From: Limnomonas spitsbergensis
Taxonomy: Eukaryota > Chlorophyta > Chlorophyceae > Chlamydomonadales
Direction of reading: 5' to 3'
Assembly (NCBI GenBank): GCA_037349105.1
Contig: JAYJMM010000066.1
Location: 248,001-312,000 of the forward strand
Length of the DNA: 64,000 nucleotides
The notes under the pieces: generated by a model
The model's input: the letters and a program-made list of their open reading frames with translations, nothing else
The model's database searches: none
What the model was told of the DNA's origin: nothing
In this document: positions 23,881 to 34,944 of the stretch, piece after piece
Numbering within the stretch: the stretch's first letter is position 1
Layout of the letters: each line of letters begins with the position of its first letter
Program-made: the position numbers and the translations under genes

Positions 23881-24429
23881 ATAAATACATGTTTAAATAA
23901 ATAGCACGGTGTCTTGTCACAGAGGGCTCGCTCTCGCTCGCAAAGCTACTAATAGGGCAGCATCAGCGGCAGGGAGAAAGGGTTGGTGGATTGTGGAATC
24001 CACTCATTGCTTGAGGAGGCATCAGCTCATGCAGTGATTGGTGTAAGGCCACAAATGGCCCCAGGCCATAGACAAAGCCATACATACTTAATTAGTTGCA
24101 TATTTGAAGAACAATCACTGAGCCCATGCCCATCCTGAAGAAAGAAACTACGGGCAAGGGGTACTACAGTAGTTTCGAATTGCCTTCCCTGATAATGATT
24201 TTTGTTTTGGGATAATGGATGCTTTAAAATACGAATTGGTTCCATGCCAAGGCCAGTTTTTGTCGAAATTAATGAGTTTCTGTCCACTTTGGGGTCTCTG
24301 AGGGAAGCATTGAATAAACAGACAATTCATACCCAAGGGAAGGCAATTCAACCATTCGGTAATTAAATATCGAAGTGGGGAGGGTGTGTAGAGAAATAAT
24401 TTAGGTGCAACGTTGTTGTACGGAGGCCA

Positions 24430-24860
24430 TACCTCATGCAGGCCTCAAGTAAAACAACTTGGGAAATGTTGAGGTGGGGGAAATGTGTGAAAGGAGAGTA
24501 TGCCAGTGGGCACTGCTGTGAGGACAGATCAGCTGATGCTTACCCTGAGGAGAAACGCTAGGGAACATGTTCACATGTCGAAGTGTGTGTGTATGTTTAA
24601 AGGGAGAGTGTGCCAGTGGGGCGTTGCTGTGGGGACAAATGAACTCATGCATGTCTCGAGGAACACAGCTTGATAACAAGTCTATATGTTGAAGTGAGTG
24701 TGTGTGCCTGAAGGGAGACTGGGAGAGTATGCCAGGCGGACATGGCCTTGTGGACACATTAGCGCATGAACGTCCTGAGGAAAACAGGTTGGGAGCATGT
24801 GAACATGGCGAAGTGGGGGGTATGTCTGAAGGGAGGGTATGCCATTGGATTTTTGCTGTA
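24430..24860. repeat. Tandem repeat of about 120-bp units
   Basis: Three to four diverged units each contain AGTATGCCAG-like, GTGGACA-like and GAACATG-like words followed by a GAAGTGTGTGTG/GGGGGG tract and TGAAGGGAG. The minus-strand frame over it translates the repeat. Confidence 0.7.
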
Positions 24861-25219
24861 AGAAGGCCACCAGCCACAGCTCATAGACGCCCCAGCCTGG
24901 AGTGAAACCTAAAATCTGATATGGGGTGATGAACACTTGAGCAGGCATTGCTTTCAGCGCTTGGGTCCACCTCTGAAAGGCTACCCGGCGGCCGCCAGCC
25001 CGCCAGCCGGGGCCGGTTGGAACAAACCAGGACCGGCCCATGGCCCTCAGCCCACGCAACAGGTTTTGCTACACCAGGACCTTTCGGCCGCACGCAGAGA
25101 CGTAGCTGAATTATAGCGGAATGGAAGTATAAGTATGACTGGAATTTGACCCTGCACAGGTCACACTTTCTCTGGCAAAGGATTTCCTGGCAAAAGCAAT
25201 GAACCTGTAGCAGGGCCTG

Positions 25220-25505
25220 AAGCTGAGCTGGCAGGGCATGCCGCTGGAGGTGCTGAGAGGTAGTTCAAATCAATGGGTAAGTGGTGTGGCGCCTACAGTG
25301 ACATTCCCTAAACCCCTGAACCCCTAGGATGGCAGGGCGTGCCAGTATGCCTCTGGACTACTGGACGTGCTGAGAGGCAATGCTAGTCATTTGGTGGGTG
25401 CAGTGATGCCTGAATTGACAATCCCTCGATTGTTCCATAAGATGTCAGGGCTTGCCACTTGAGGTGTTGAGAGGCAACACTGGCCACATGGATGGAGCGG
25501 TGACG
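25220..25505. repeat. Tandem repeat of about 110-bp units
   Basis: Three diverged units share GGCAGGGC(A/G)TGCC, GTGCTGAGAGGYA and GTGACRCC words. A telomere-like piece (CCCTAAACCCCTGAACCCC) lies in the first unit, near 25307. Confidence 0.6.
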
Positions 25506-26038
25506 CCTTATCTGTTTCACTGTCAGTCAATGGGGACCCAATCTTGGCCGGCAGGTGATCCAAGCAGCAGGGCCTGCCTCCCATTGTGACCAAACCTTGG
25601 ACAGACGGCGGCCGGTTGCCCAAGCAGCAGGGCTTGCGGCGCCAGGCCCCCCAAGGTCGTAGGCCATGACAAAACTGAAGTGTTGCTGATGCACCGAACA
25701 GGAAAGCGCGACTGCCATTGGGCCGCCATCGAAATCTCTTGAAATTGTCACCCTGTACAAATATCACTTCCCTCAACCTTAAACCCTTAACCCCAAACCT
25801 TGAACCATCAAGCTATTGCCCTCCTCTCTCTTTGATGGGACCCACTCTCCCCCACCCACTCTCCTCAACCCGGTAGACCAGGGTAGCCTCGGAGCTCCAG
25901 ATCTCGGTCCAAGATCTAGATCTGAGGACAGCCGCCACCACCACTGAGGCTGACCCTAGGGCGCCTGGTCCACTGAGTGCTGGCGCTGCGCCAGAAGCAG
26001 CGTGACGATCTGCGCCGGATGAGCCCGCAAGCCTTCCC

Positions 26039-27211
26039 ATGGGCGACTGGGCACTGGAAGCTGCGAGGGCTGATGATATGTGCATGACAGTAGAGGCAGC
26101 AGGGTGGTGGGCGCCAGAAGTGCCTGCCAGCTTTCTGGCCGGCGATCAGGCGTCGGCCCCCATGGGCGCTGATGACGTCTGCGCTGCGGCGGGAGTACCT
26201 TTGCGATGCGTGCCACAAGCGCCCGCCGGGTTTCCAGTTGGAGCAGTAGCTCCACAGACACGGAAGCTGTCTGCTGGAACCGCGACCGGCCGGCAGCGGG
26301 GCCAGCGAGGCCCGGGTCCAATAGCTGCCGCCGTAACTGCGACCCGCCCGCTTGCCCGTCAGCGCGGCTCGACTGAGCACCAGGCGCTAGCCACGGGGTC
26401 TATCGATCAAAGCCGGATGGGCATGGCAGCTGTGACCAGCCCTGCAATTGTAGCCGCAGTCGCAGCAGCCACAGCTGTTGATGCACTAGTGTCCAAGACT
26501 TCTTCACTGACGGCACTCACTCCCAAACGTACTGCTGCTGCTTGGCCTACCGGGGCTCCATCTTCTGCTGCCGCCCCTAGGAGCTCTGCCGCTGGCATGG
26601 CGTCCTCGGTATGGCAAGGGGCCAAGAGAAAGCAGCCCGAGGCGCCTCAAGCAGGTCCCTCAGCAATGCAAGGGGCCAGAAGGAAACAGAGCCATCTGCA
26701 GCACCAGCCAAGTACCCATCACCACGACCAGCTCCATCATGAACAGCAGCAACAGCAACACCAGCGGGAGCAGCAGCAGCGCTGCGCCAGTGCCTGTGTG
26801 GTGCCGCCCTTGAACCAACAGCAAGAGGGGCAGCACCAGCACAAGCATATGCAGAAGCAAGACGAGCAACTTAATCAGCTGCAGCAGGAGCGTCACGCAA
26901 GCGCCCGAGGGTGGGGAAACCTGCTGCATTTGTAGGAGCAGGGGCAGCTACGACAGCAGAAGTAGCAAGAGCAGGAGCAACAGCTGCGTATCAGGGTCCA
27001 GATGCAAAATGAGCAGGTTCATGTGCAGCAGCTGACGAAGAAGAAGGCGATGGAGAAGGCGAAGAGGGAGTATGAGCGACAGCAGCTGTCGCGAGAGCGC
27101 CTTGCCAGCATGCAGGCGGGAGTAAAGCTGAGCTCGCTACAGAAGCACCAGCGGAAGCAGATGTACGAGCATTCTGAGGAGGGGGTGGAGCGTGGCAGGC
27201 TCAAAAACTGA
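26039..27211 (+). CDS. Gln-rich coiled-coil reading frame with two internal TAG codons
   Basis: A 391-codon frame opens at ATG 26039 after an upstream in-frame TGA. Residues 1-190 are Ala/Ser/Thr/Pro-rich and low complexity. From about residue 190 come basic Gln/His-rich segments (GAKRKQPEAPQ, HHEQQQQQHQREQQQR), then a charged coiled coil (KKKAMEKAKREYERQQLSRE). TAG occurs at 26933-26935 and 26963-26965; both lie in CAG-rich context where Gln is the common neighbour. No domain is recognised. It may be a decaying gene, one with unrecognised splicing, or two C-to-T changes. Codon-like use of CAG for Gln continues after both stops, which supports an originally continuous frame. Confidence 0.4.
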
Positions 27212-27764
27212 AGTTGGCGTACATTCGAGAACAGATCGCGAGGAGGGTGAGAAAACAGGCGGCAAAGAGGCTGGTCTGAACGAGAAGCTTGTGACATCAC
27301 TCCTATTGCTAGCATTTGTTCCTACCAGCTTGGGCGATGCTGTGAATGCGCAAAAATGCATGTACGCGTAAGGAATTTGGGAGATGAAATCAAACATTTT
27401 GACTGTATTTTAGAAGTGTTTCTCGGGGGAACTTCCAAATTTTTTGAATCATCTTCATCAAGGTAGAAATTGAAATAAGGATCCTTGCTTTTGAACAGCA
27501 AGTCAGTGTGCACTCTACTCCTGCAACCTATTAACACCGATTTGCTGGTGGCATGTCGGCCGGCTGCCAGGTACAGCAGCTGGAGTAGTCGATTTGTTTT
27601 TATCTTCGCAGAGAGAGATGAATTGCACAGTGCATGCTCGTTCCGTGCCTCTACTTGAAATGCTATGGGTCTGCAGAGGTCGATTCGACCGAAGGGATTG
27701 GATGTACCGTACCCCCTCTATTGAGCTGTTACCAGTGACTGTCCGGGGTGGTAGTGACAAGTGA

Positions 27765-27962
27765 CCAGCTACCTCAGTTGTACTGGAACAGGCATGGGTG
27801 AGAGGCTCTGGGTTTGGGGAAGGGCGTGGTCGACATCATTGAGGGCTAGTTTCTTGTGTAGCTGGAAATTGGTTTTCTTCCTATCTTTGGGGTGGAGGAT
27901 GGAGGGCCTTTTTTTCCTTCTGAACCTCTGGCTTGCTTTCTCTCCTGTCTTTAATTTTCCCT
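27765..27962 (+). mobile_element. 3' end fragment of a non-LTR retrotransposon
   Basis: CAGTTGTACTGG plus AACAGGCATGGGTGAGAGG and the following CATTGAGGGCTAGTTTCTT closely match the 3' part of the retroelement copy at 44270-44355. Pyrimidine-rich sequence follows, as in that copy. No reverse transcriptase remains. Confidence 0.7.
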
Positions 27963-27964
27963 AG

Positions 27965-29050
27965 TCAGCATAATAGGCCTTGTTTCTTCAGGGGTGAGAA
28001 ACCTACGCACTGCCTTTCCTTGTTGTGTGGGGAGAGGGAGAGCCCGCATGCGGCTCTCGTTGCCAACTGAGAAAAGGTTCTCAGAAACAAGAAGGGCACA
28101 GAGCCAACATGCAATCACATGATACAAGTCAGGATGTGGGAAGTAGGAAGTTAGAAGTGGAATCTGAACCTGCTTAGAAGGCTGTCCAAGTGTCCATGAA
28201 CACTATTTTGACTATTTGGCGGTTGGGCTTTTGTGTCAGCGGCACCAGGACTATCAGGGGCTTTTTTATAAATAAAAACTGGAACGACCCCATACTCCAA
28301 TTGTCAGCTAGGTTGATGTGAGCGTTCCAAAACGAGTATTAAATATTGTTCAGGTCTATGGGGAGGGTAAACGCCCTCCATCGGATGGGGGGCAAAGTTA
28401 GGTGGGGGGAGGAATGCACTTTCCGAAAATATGTAGTTACCGGTACTTGACGATGACTGCTACACCATTCTCTTCCTTGTGTCATAAACAGTTGATTGAA
28501 ATGAAGTAATGGGACTTGCATCCTCGCTTGCATCAGCATATAAGCCCTCCCTTTGCCAAAATGGCTTGGGGTTGGGATGCCAGCTCCGCAAACGAGGGAT
28601 AATAAGACGGTATACGAGCTTCTTAGGGAAGTCTTTAAACTTCAAAGATACATCAGCAAGTCTTCGGAAGCAGCACAAAAATGACTGAGAAGCCGGCTGG
28701 CCAAGGGATACCCCTAGTCGAACCCCCCCGGTCGAAATGGCCTTGTATGCGGTTGTGGCAAAAGCCCTCCAAAGGAACATGTTGCGTGCACTGTAATGGG
28801 GATCATGTCACAACGGTGACGAATATTTTGTGGATGTCCCGAGTCGCACGGTTCAGCCTGGGCCAGGGCGGGAAATCTCACACCCCCTGCTCACACTTGG
28901 CACAGGTGTACGGCACATGTACGGCACAGTCCAGAGGCGCATGCCTATTTTCTCCAACCCGCTCTCTGGGTTCGCGAGTTGCACTTGATCAGATTACAAG
29001 CGTGTTCTCTCATATCAGACCCCCCCTTGTCGAGGCTCCTGTTCCTTCAT
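27965..29050. other. Upstream region of the TMEM97-like gene
   Basis: No exon was supported. Minus-strand frames near 28460-28780 lack recognisable domains. The stretch presumably contains the promoter of the gene starting at 29057. Confidence 0.35.
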
Positions 29051-29056
29051 TTCAAA

Positions 29057-30846
29057 ATGATATTAGGCGCATGGTTTGACGTCCTGATCGCAATCTTCAT
29101 GATCACCCACATTCCGGTATGCCTTCTAGTCGACTGTTAAGCTTTTCAATCGCTTGCAATTTCTTGACCACACCTCAAGATCTTTCCCGTCACTGGATGC
29201 TCTTTCGATAGACAACGATGCTGGTGGACAGCCAATCTTGTGAGTGAAAGAGACAGATTGGGAGAACCGTACAGGCCCATATGCCTTAAGCACCATGGTG
29301 ATTTCCACCACATCATTCCATGGCTGTTCGGGACAGAGACAGAGATGCTAGGGATGCCAGAGACACATTGCTCAGTTGCTGCCGTTAGGCACAAACTGCA
29401 CAAAATAGCTTGGCTGGGCTTTAGCCTTCACCATGCCTTCTTGTCTACCATCAGCCTATCCCTTTTCTCTTTCCCTGATCTTTCCCTGATTCTCACAGTG
29501 GTGCCCCGGGAGCTGTTCCCACAGTTTGCGAGAGACATGCTGGACTGGTGAGTTTTTAGTCCTGTCCTAAGTGACGTGTTCAAGGCAGTAGGTCTGTCAA
29601 AAAACGCAAAAAACAATGTAAACCAAAAACATTATGATCTGTGCAATTAAACATAACAATGACAGAGTGACGTTTATTAACTGACAGTGTGAAGGGCAGG
29701 GTTGCTGGTCCTGCTGAAGAGCAAGGCTATTGGCCCTGGTAAAATCTAGCACCTTTCTGTGAGGAAGAATACTTATGTCTAGGAACATTGTTCGCTTGAA
29801 GGCATTGCCTTGAGAGTGCCTCCACAAGCCCTACGGGTGTTTCATGCCTCAACTATCCGTTCAAATGTGCGATTCCTGAATCCCTGAGCCTAGTCACCTA
29901 TTGACTGCCCTTTGCTCAAGCTTAAGCCTGTCCAGAAAAGTGCAGAATTCAGCCTGCAGAAAATATGTGTTTCCATCGTTGCGACTCTCACATGTCACTG
30001 GTGCAGTCAAGTAATCTATGCAACTCTATTTCAGTTAGCAGTACACGATCCTGCATTTCAGCAATCAGAATCCTCTTCAATCTGCAATTTTTTTAAGATG
30101 CACCATCTCACTATGGAGCTCAATCACCACTGCCCCTGACTTGCACCCTTCCCATCCTCCTGCTCCCCATTTCTGTCTCTCAGGCACATCCAGCAGAACA
30201 ATGACACCCTGGTACGCCTAAGGAGCAGGGGGCTGGTGTTTTTGGTGCAGGGGCTGATGGGTTTAGGAACAAGGGCTGGTGGTATGCAAGTTAAGTCACA
30301 AAATGCTTTTGCGACAAGACCTTCAGGTTAATGTCCCGATCCTTGCAGGTGTCAACGAACCCTCCTTGGTTTGTGGCCTTGGTGTGGTGTGAGTGCCTAC
30401 TGCAGCTGCCCTTCTTCTTTGTGGCTGCCTACGCTTTCATTAACCGCAAGAAATGGATCCGCATCCCCGCTCTGGTGAGTCCTTGGATCTCTAGGTCTGC
30501 CAAATGGATCCAGATCCTCGTCCTTTTATGTCCTTGGACATAGGAGACTAGATTTCAAGTAAAAGTTAAAAATATCCTATGCTGAGATCTGGACCTCAGT
30601 TCACCGACCTTGTATCCTGAACATCAGCATTCTGAAATTTGCCTGTTCTGCTTGCCCCTGCAGATCTATGGCATCCATACGTCCACGACCCTGATCCCCA
30701 TCATGGGACAGATCCTATTTGAGGGGAACGTGAAGCTGGCAGCTATCTACTCACCCTACTTCTTTGTCCCCCTTCTGCTGGCGGTCAAGATGGCAACCAT
30801 GTCAGATCCATTTCCTACAGCGTCAAAGAAAGACAAGATGTACTGA
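29057..30846 (+). CDS. TMEM97 / sigma-2 receptor-like EXPERA membrane protein
   Basis: A small four-helix membrane protein of the EXPERA family; in animals TMEM97 sits in ER and endolysosomal membranes and takes part in sterol handling. Exon 1 (29057 to about 29135) encodes MILGAWFDVLIAIFMITHIP and VCLLVD. Further exons are 29499-29547 (VPRELFPQFARDMLDW), 30184-30211, 30349-30474 (NPPWFVALVWCECLLQLPFF, then KKWIRIPAL) and 30664-30846 (IYGIHTSTTLIPIMGQILFE to TGA). Exons 2-5 join in phase. The family motif PPWF...E.LQLPFF and the conserved IYGIHT..TLIPI segment are clear. The DxQA piece expected between exons 1 and 2 is missing, so a microexon of about 10 nt probably lies in the 29136-29498 intron. 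The protein ends in a Lys-rich tail (TASKKDKMY), typical for ER retention. Confidence 0.88.
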
Positions 30847-30868
30847 GGCGGGGGCCACGAAGCCTGCT

Positions 30869-30873
30869 TGTAA
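30869..30873 (+). terminator. Putative polyadenylation signal TGTAA
   Basis: TGTAA lies 22 bases after the TGA of the TMEM97-like gene. TGTAA is the dominant 3' processing signal in Chlamydomonas-type green algae. A single five-base match is weak evidence alone. Confidence 0.45.
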
Positions 30874-31319
30874 TTATAAGTCTTTTTAATTTATCAAATC
30901 TGCACCATCTTTGGGAGCTTTTCTCGGGTTAGGCTCGTGCCAGGGTAAGTCTCTCAGGCGACAAGTGAGCCGTTCCACATGATTGCTCTGGGTGATTGGA
31001 GACAGTTGAATGTTCATGTGTGATAAGTAGCTCAATTGGGTTGCGGACATGAGCATAAAAAGTCTCATAGCCTTTGCCAGAGATCCGCTGGTCTTCGCAC
31101 CAAATGGAAGGTAAAAAATATGCGCATTTGACTTCAATGAATTGTGGATTTTGATGCCTGGGACAGGTGCCTGCAGACCGGTTTGAGCACTACAACAATT
31201 ATGACAGCGAGCGACCCCTAGAAAAATTGCTCGAGAATTGATTTTGATGCCTGGGATAAGTGCATGCAGACCGGTTTAAGAACTAAAACAATTATGACTG
31301 TGAGCGAACCCTAGAAGAA

Positions 31320-31500
31320 CTGCACAAGAATACACCTGAGGCAGTGCTGAGGAGTGAGTCGAGCATTGCTGGGACATAGAAAGCAAGCATGCAATGCGTC
31401 CTCCACATGCTCGCCGTCTCCCCTAGCCCAGCACCGTTTGCCATAGATCCTTAAGTGCAGAGCAAACATAAGCCTTCCCTCAGTGGCCAGTGGTATCGAT
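31320..31500 (-). mobile_element. Non-LTR retrotransposon zinc-knuckle fragment
   Basis: The minus strand encodes RCWARGDGEHVEDALHACFL followed by CPS, near-identical to the Cys/His motif of the copies at 44.1 kb and 38.7 kb. This motif typically follows reverse transcriptase in LINE-like elements. Only this short piece remains. Confidence 0.65.
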
Positions 31501-31567
31501 TGCTCAGTTTCTGTGGCAACCAATTGATAGGTGTCTCTCTGGTAACTATTGCAGCCAGCGACAGCTT

Positions 31568-31850
31568 TCACATTATATAGCCATAAACGCAATAATACGG
31601 TATATACGGGTGGAGTGCGGCGATAACGGTAGATCTCCCACCATAAAAGGTACCCAGTACATGGACGAACACCCCTTGGCAGTGGTTGAGGAGCCCACCT
31701 CCTACTCACCCCTAAACCACTTCCAATGGTGGATTTTGTCCCTGGGGGGTTCGTTTTTGTTCGGATGCCTTTTATGGTGGGAGATCTACAGCTATCGCCG
31801 CACTCCACTCGTATATACCGTATTATTGCGCTTACGGCTATATACTGTGA
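31568..31850. mobile_element. MITE-like element with 83-bp terminal inverted repeats
   Basis: Left arm 31568-31650 (begins TCACATTATATAGCC) and right arm 31768-31850 (reverse complement begins TCACAGTATATAGCC) match over their length, including ACGCAATAATACGGTATA-like and AGATCTCCCACCATAAAAGG segments. The 117-bp centre has no gene. Because of the arms, both strands encode the same AIIRYIRVECGD peptide. No target-site duplication was identified with certainty. Confidence 0.88.
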
Positions 31851-32159
31851 CATATATGACACTGGGAACAGCTCATTCCGGGAGCTCAGATGCTCAACAT
31901 TGATTTACATGAGAGAATTAACTTATTTTGTGCAGCACAAAAAAGCGAGAGAAGATTAAAAACAAACGGTTGGCGGGAACTGGGGAAAATAACGGTATGC
32001 TATGAAAAAACACTGTATGCATGAGATATTACGATATCGATATTATGTTTAAAATCACTCCATGTACCTCGTGAGAGAGAAATGTCTCAAATATGCACTA
32101 AGCAGCCATCACCGAACGAGTGGGTTGATTGGGAAAAAGCTTGCAACGGCACATAGTTG

Positions 32160-32940
32160 GTGGCCCCTTGTCCCCCTGGCCGTAGGCTATGATGATGTAG
32201 CTGAATTGTAGCTGACACGCCCTCGATAACATATTACTATTCCTCAACTACCAGAATTTGATAGAGGCGGGGGGCGACATCGGCAACATACAGTTCAAAT
32301 TAAAGAGCACCAGAGCAGACTTAGCCGTATCGGCCGTTGTTGACTAGGCAGCTACTTCAATAGCCCCCGCCCTACCCGCCCCACCTACCGTACTGCCACT
32401 TTCGATTGGGCGTTCGAATTTGGGGGTTGCAACCCCAAATAGTAACACCGTTGATGTAAGGGGTCCGCGCGACCCCCCAAAGTCGCATCCCAACACATTT
32501 TCAACCCAAGTGTGGAGTTTCAATGACAGTAATGACACACTGCTGATGCTGATGTAATCATCTCTAGCCAGCTTGACAAAAGTGAGTGAGGTGTTTCGCT
32601 TTAACAACGCACTGAAATCAATTTTGTATGTGTGGACTTCATGTATTCTAAGTGTATTTTGTACTGGCCGAATGCTGCTGGTGGGGAGGGGGGTGGGGGG
32701 TCTGATGTTTGTCGTGGGGTCTACTCTGAGGATTTTGAGCACTGAAGGACACGCTCATTTCGCTAATTGCTGTTAATTCTGAAAAAAATCAACCCCCAAA
32801 GTTATATCACCGGCGGAATGTATTGAAGGATTTAGCGAAGTTCTCCCAAAGCGACCGCCCTGAATACCGGTATTATAAAAGGCCTCAAAACGGACCCCAA
32901 CGACATCGAACGCCCAAATGAAACTGGTAGCACGGTATCT
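32160..32940. other. Non-coding stretch with short palindromes
   Basis: Contains the dispersed GTAGCTGAATTGTAGCTGA motif (about 32196), and the near-perfect palindrome ATTTGGGGGTTGCAACCCCA (starts about 32419). No gene was supported. Confidence 0.45.
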
Positions 32941-32941
32941 A

Positions 32942-33290
32942 TCAAACGACCAAGCATCCCTCAGTCGCTCGCCCGGCCCTGCCTCAACGAACGCCCGACA
33001 TTCGATTCGTCTCGCCAGCGCCTTCACGCACGTACTCCCCCCTCCCTGTTTCTTGCCCCCCACCGCTTTGAAACAACATGCAAATGGCTAATTACATGCA
33101 TCGTGGCATGTTACTGTGTGCCACGATGTAATTAGCCAGGTGCATGCTGTCTCAAAGCGGTGTGGGGCAAGGGACAGGGAGGGGGGCGTGTGTGTGCGTG
33201 AAGGCGCTGGCGAGACGAATCGAACGCCGGCCGTCGGGCGTTCGTTGAGGGCTTGAGGCGGGGCCGAGCGAGGGATGCTTGGTCGTTGGA
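32942..33290. mobile_element. Fold-back element, about 170-bp arms
   Basis: Left arm 32942-33108 and right arm 33119-33290 are inverted copies of roughly 85% identity separated by only 10 bp. Shared words include CGACCAAGCATCCCTC, CAACGAACGCCCGAC, CGATTCGTCTCGCCAGCGCC and GGCTAATTACAT. The whole would fold as a hairpin of about 350 nt. No coding content. Confidence 0.9.
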
Positions 33291-33841
33291 TGGGTGGGGT
33301 GGGGGCTAATATTTCATCCAGTAGTCACGATGCGATGATCCGACCTCTGCAATGAAATCTGATTTTGAGAAAAACAGGGCAGTGAAAACAGGGACGGCAG
33401 CGATGTCTGGCTGGCTCGTGACATGAAATCAGGTTAAGCAGAGCACGAAAGGCCTTGAACAATGTCACTTTATAGAAATATTATGGGAGGTAGGAGAGGT
33501 CTCGTCTTTTATACCGTGCGCCCTCCATGCCATTCCTGTCCCAGCCACATGTAAATCTTGCATGTCCTCAGCCGCTTCCGGGTAGTTGCCGACATCCGCA
33601 TGATACGCGGGTTCGGAATGTGAGTCGCGACAGCGAGCAGTTCCCGAAATGTCATCCAAAATATCGGCCTTGTTACAGAAATATGCGCTACCTGTCTATC
33701 AGCCAAGCACTTACACAATGGCACCATTGGAGAGGTGCGGCTATCCAGCATTTCCAGCATGCAGGTCCAGTCGGACGGCGGCCGCATGCACAGACTGACG
33801 AAGTCGCCGGGTGGGGCGAGTGCCGAGTGGGTGGGTGCGTG

Positions 33842-34081
33842 AAGGGGCCTGTCACAAGGGGGGTCTGATTAGTCCCCCAAACAGGAGCTTTCAGTGCCCG
33901 ATTGGCGCCTTTGAACAACGAGGAATCAAACAGGAATAAACGATGTTCCAATTTGTTTTCAATGGCTTCAGTCATGGACGCCAGTCGATCCTTCCCTGTG
34001 CTAAGGCGCCAACCATGGGGTCGCGTTATAAGCCGGGGGGTGTCGGGGGACTCGTCCGACCCCCCTAGTGACAGGCCCCTT
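33842..34081. mobile_element. MITE-like element with imperfect terminal inverted repeats
   Basis: Left end AAGGGGCCTGTCACAAGGGG and the reverse complement of the right end AAGGGGCCTGTCACTAGGGG match over about 45 bp, then the arms diverge and close again at TTGGCGCCT. The central 90 bp has no gene. It is the third inverted-repeat element within 2.6 kb. Confidence 0.8.
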
Positions 34082-34707
34082 AGTGCGTGGGGTCCATTTA
34101 TAAAATGTCGGTTTAGTTGCGTGCCACGTCAGTTCTCTGTGGGCAGGTGAAGCGGATGGGGGTCGAATTTGAAGATTCCCAGGGTGGGGTCAATTGAAAG
34201 GATATGCAGCATGTAGTGGTGTGCCCCGTGTCCTCTGACCTTCCTGACTTGGAGGCTGGGCCTGTATATGCTCTTACAACTGGAGTGGGTGTCGATTTCA
34301 GTCCATGCGTTCCCAAGGTTAGGTTGCTATCTTCTATCTAAGGAAATTCTAGGCCCGTCTGCCAAGTCAGGAGTGGGCATTTACTCTCCATTACAGTATT
34401 GGTACCCTGCCCTGAGACCTTGGAATGAGCGTGTAAATATCAACGGGAATCATGAGCCACCGTGGCCTAGTTACCGGTACTCAGCTAGTCGCTGCTCTTC
34501 CTATATAGGTATAGCACGGATGTGGATTCGGCTAGAAGATACACTACTGTTCCCTTCCTTTACCCAAACCTGGGGTGCACACTTTTCTTTGTTTTATTTT
34601 CTGCTGCTTATCTTCTGACTGGTTTTCGTACCGTATATCAAAAGGCCTGACAGCTTTTCTAGGAGAGGGGGATGAGGACAGGCACAGTGGCACCATGCAT
34701 TTATTTA

Positions 34708-34944
34708 TCACAAGCTCCTGCTCCACGAGGAGGAATTGCGGCCCAGCCAGCACCAGCGAGGGAGGGCATGTCTCAGCACACCCAGGCCCGCCACTACCTT
34801 TTCTGCCGCTGCCATGATGGCGTGGTGCGCCAGGTCGGGCCGGGCGCCCTTACCGCTGGTACAACATACTGTGCGGAGGAGCACCTTCTCTCGCGTAAGG
34901 ATTTGAATGAACGCCCCTGCCAGCGCGATCAGGCATGCCCGCAC
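34708..34944 (-). CDS. Unrecognised minus-strand frame
   Basis: Encodes LIALAGAFIQILTREKVLL and later DLAHHAIMAAAEKVVAGLG, a plausible helical segment. No family recognised and splice borders are not clear. It may be an exon of the same minus-strand gene as the frame at 36.1-36.3 kb. Confidence 0.2.
   Translation of the reverse strand: MRACLIALAGAFIQILTREKVLLRTVCCTSGKGARPDLAHHAIMAAAEKVVAGLGVLRHALPRWCWLGRNSSSWSRSL

Noticed and set aside
26039..27211. Variant genetic code (TAG read as Gln)
   Set aside because: The sugar transporter ends at TAG at the expected length, and stops in the damaged RNase H1-N-like copies include TAA at non-Gln positions, so decay is simpler.
31311..31903. Frames of 137-183 codons on both strands sharing the AIIRYIRVECGD peptide
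   Set aside because: The shared peptide comes from the MITE inverted repeats; the frames have no independent support.
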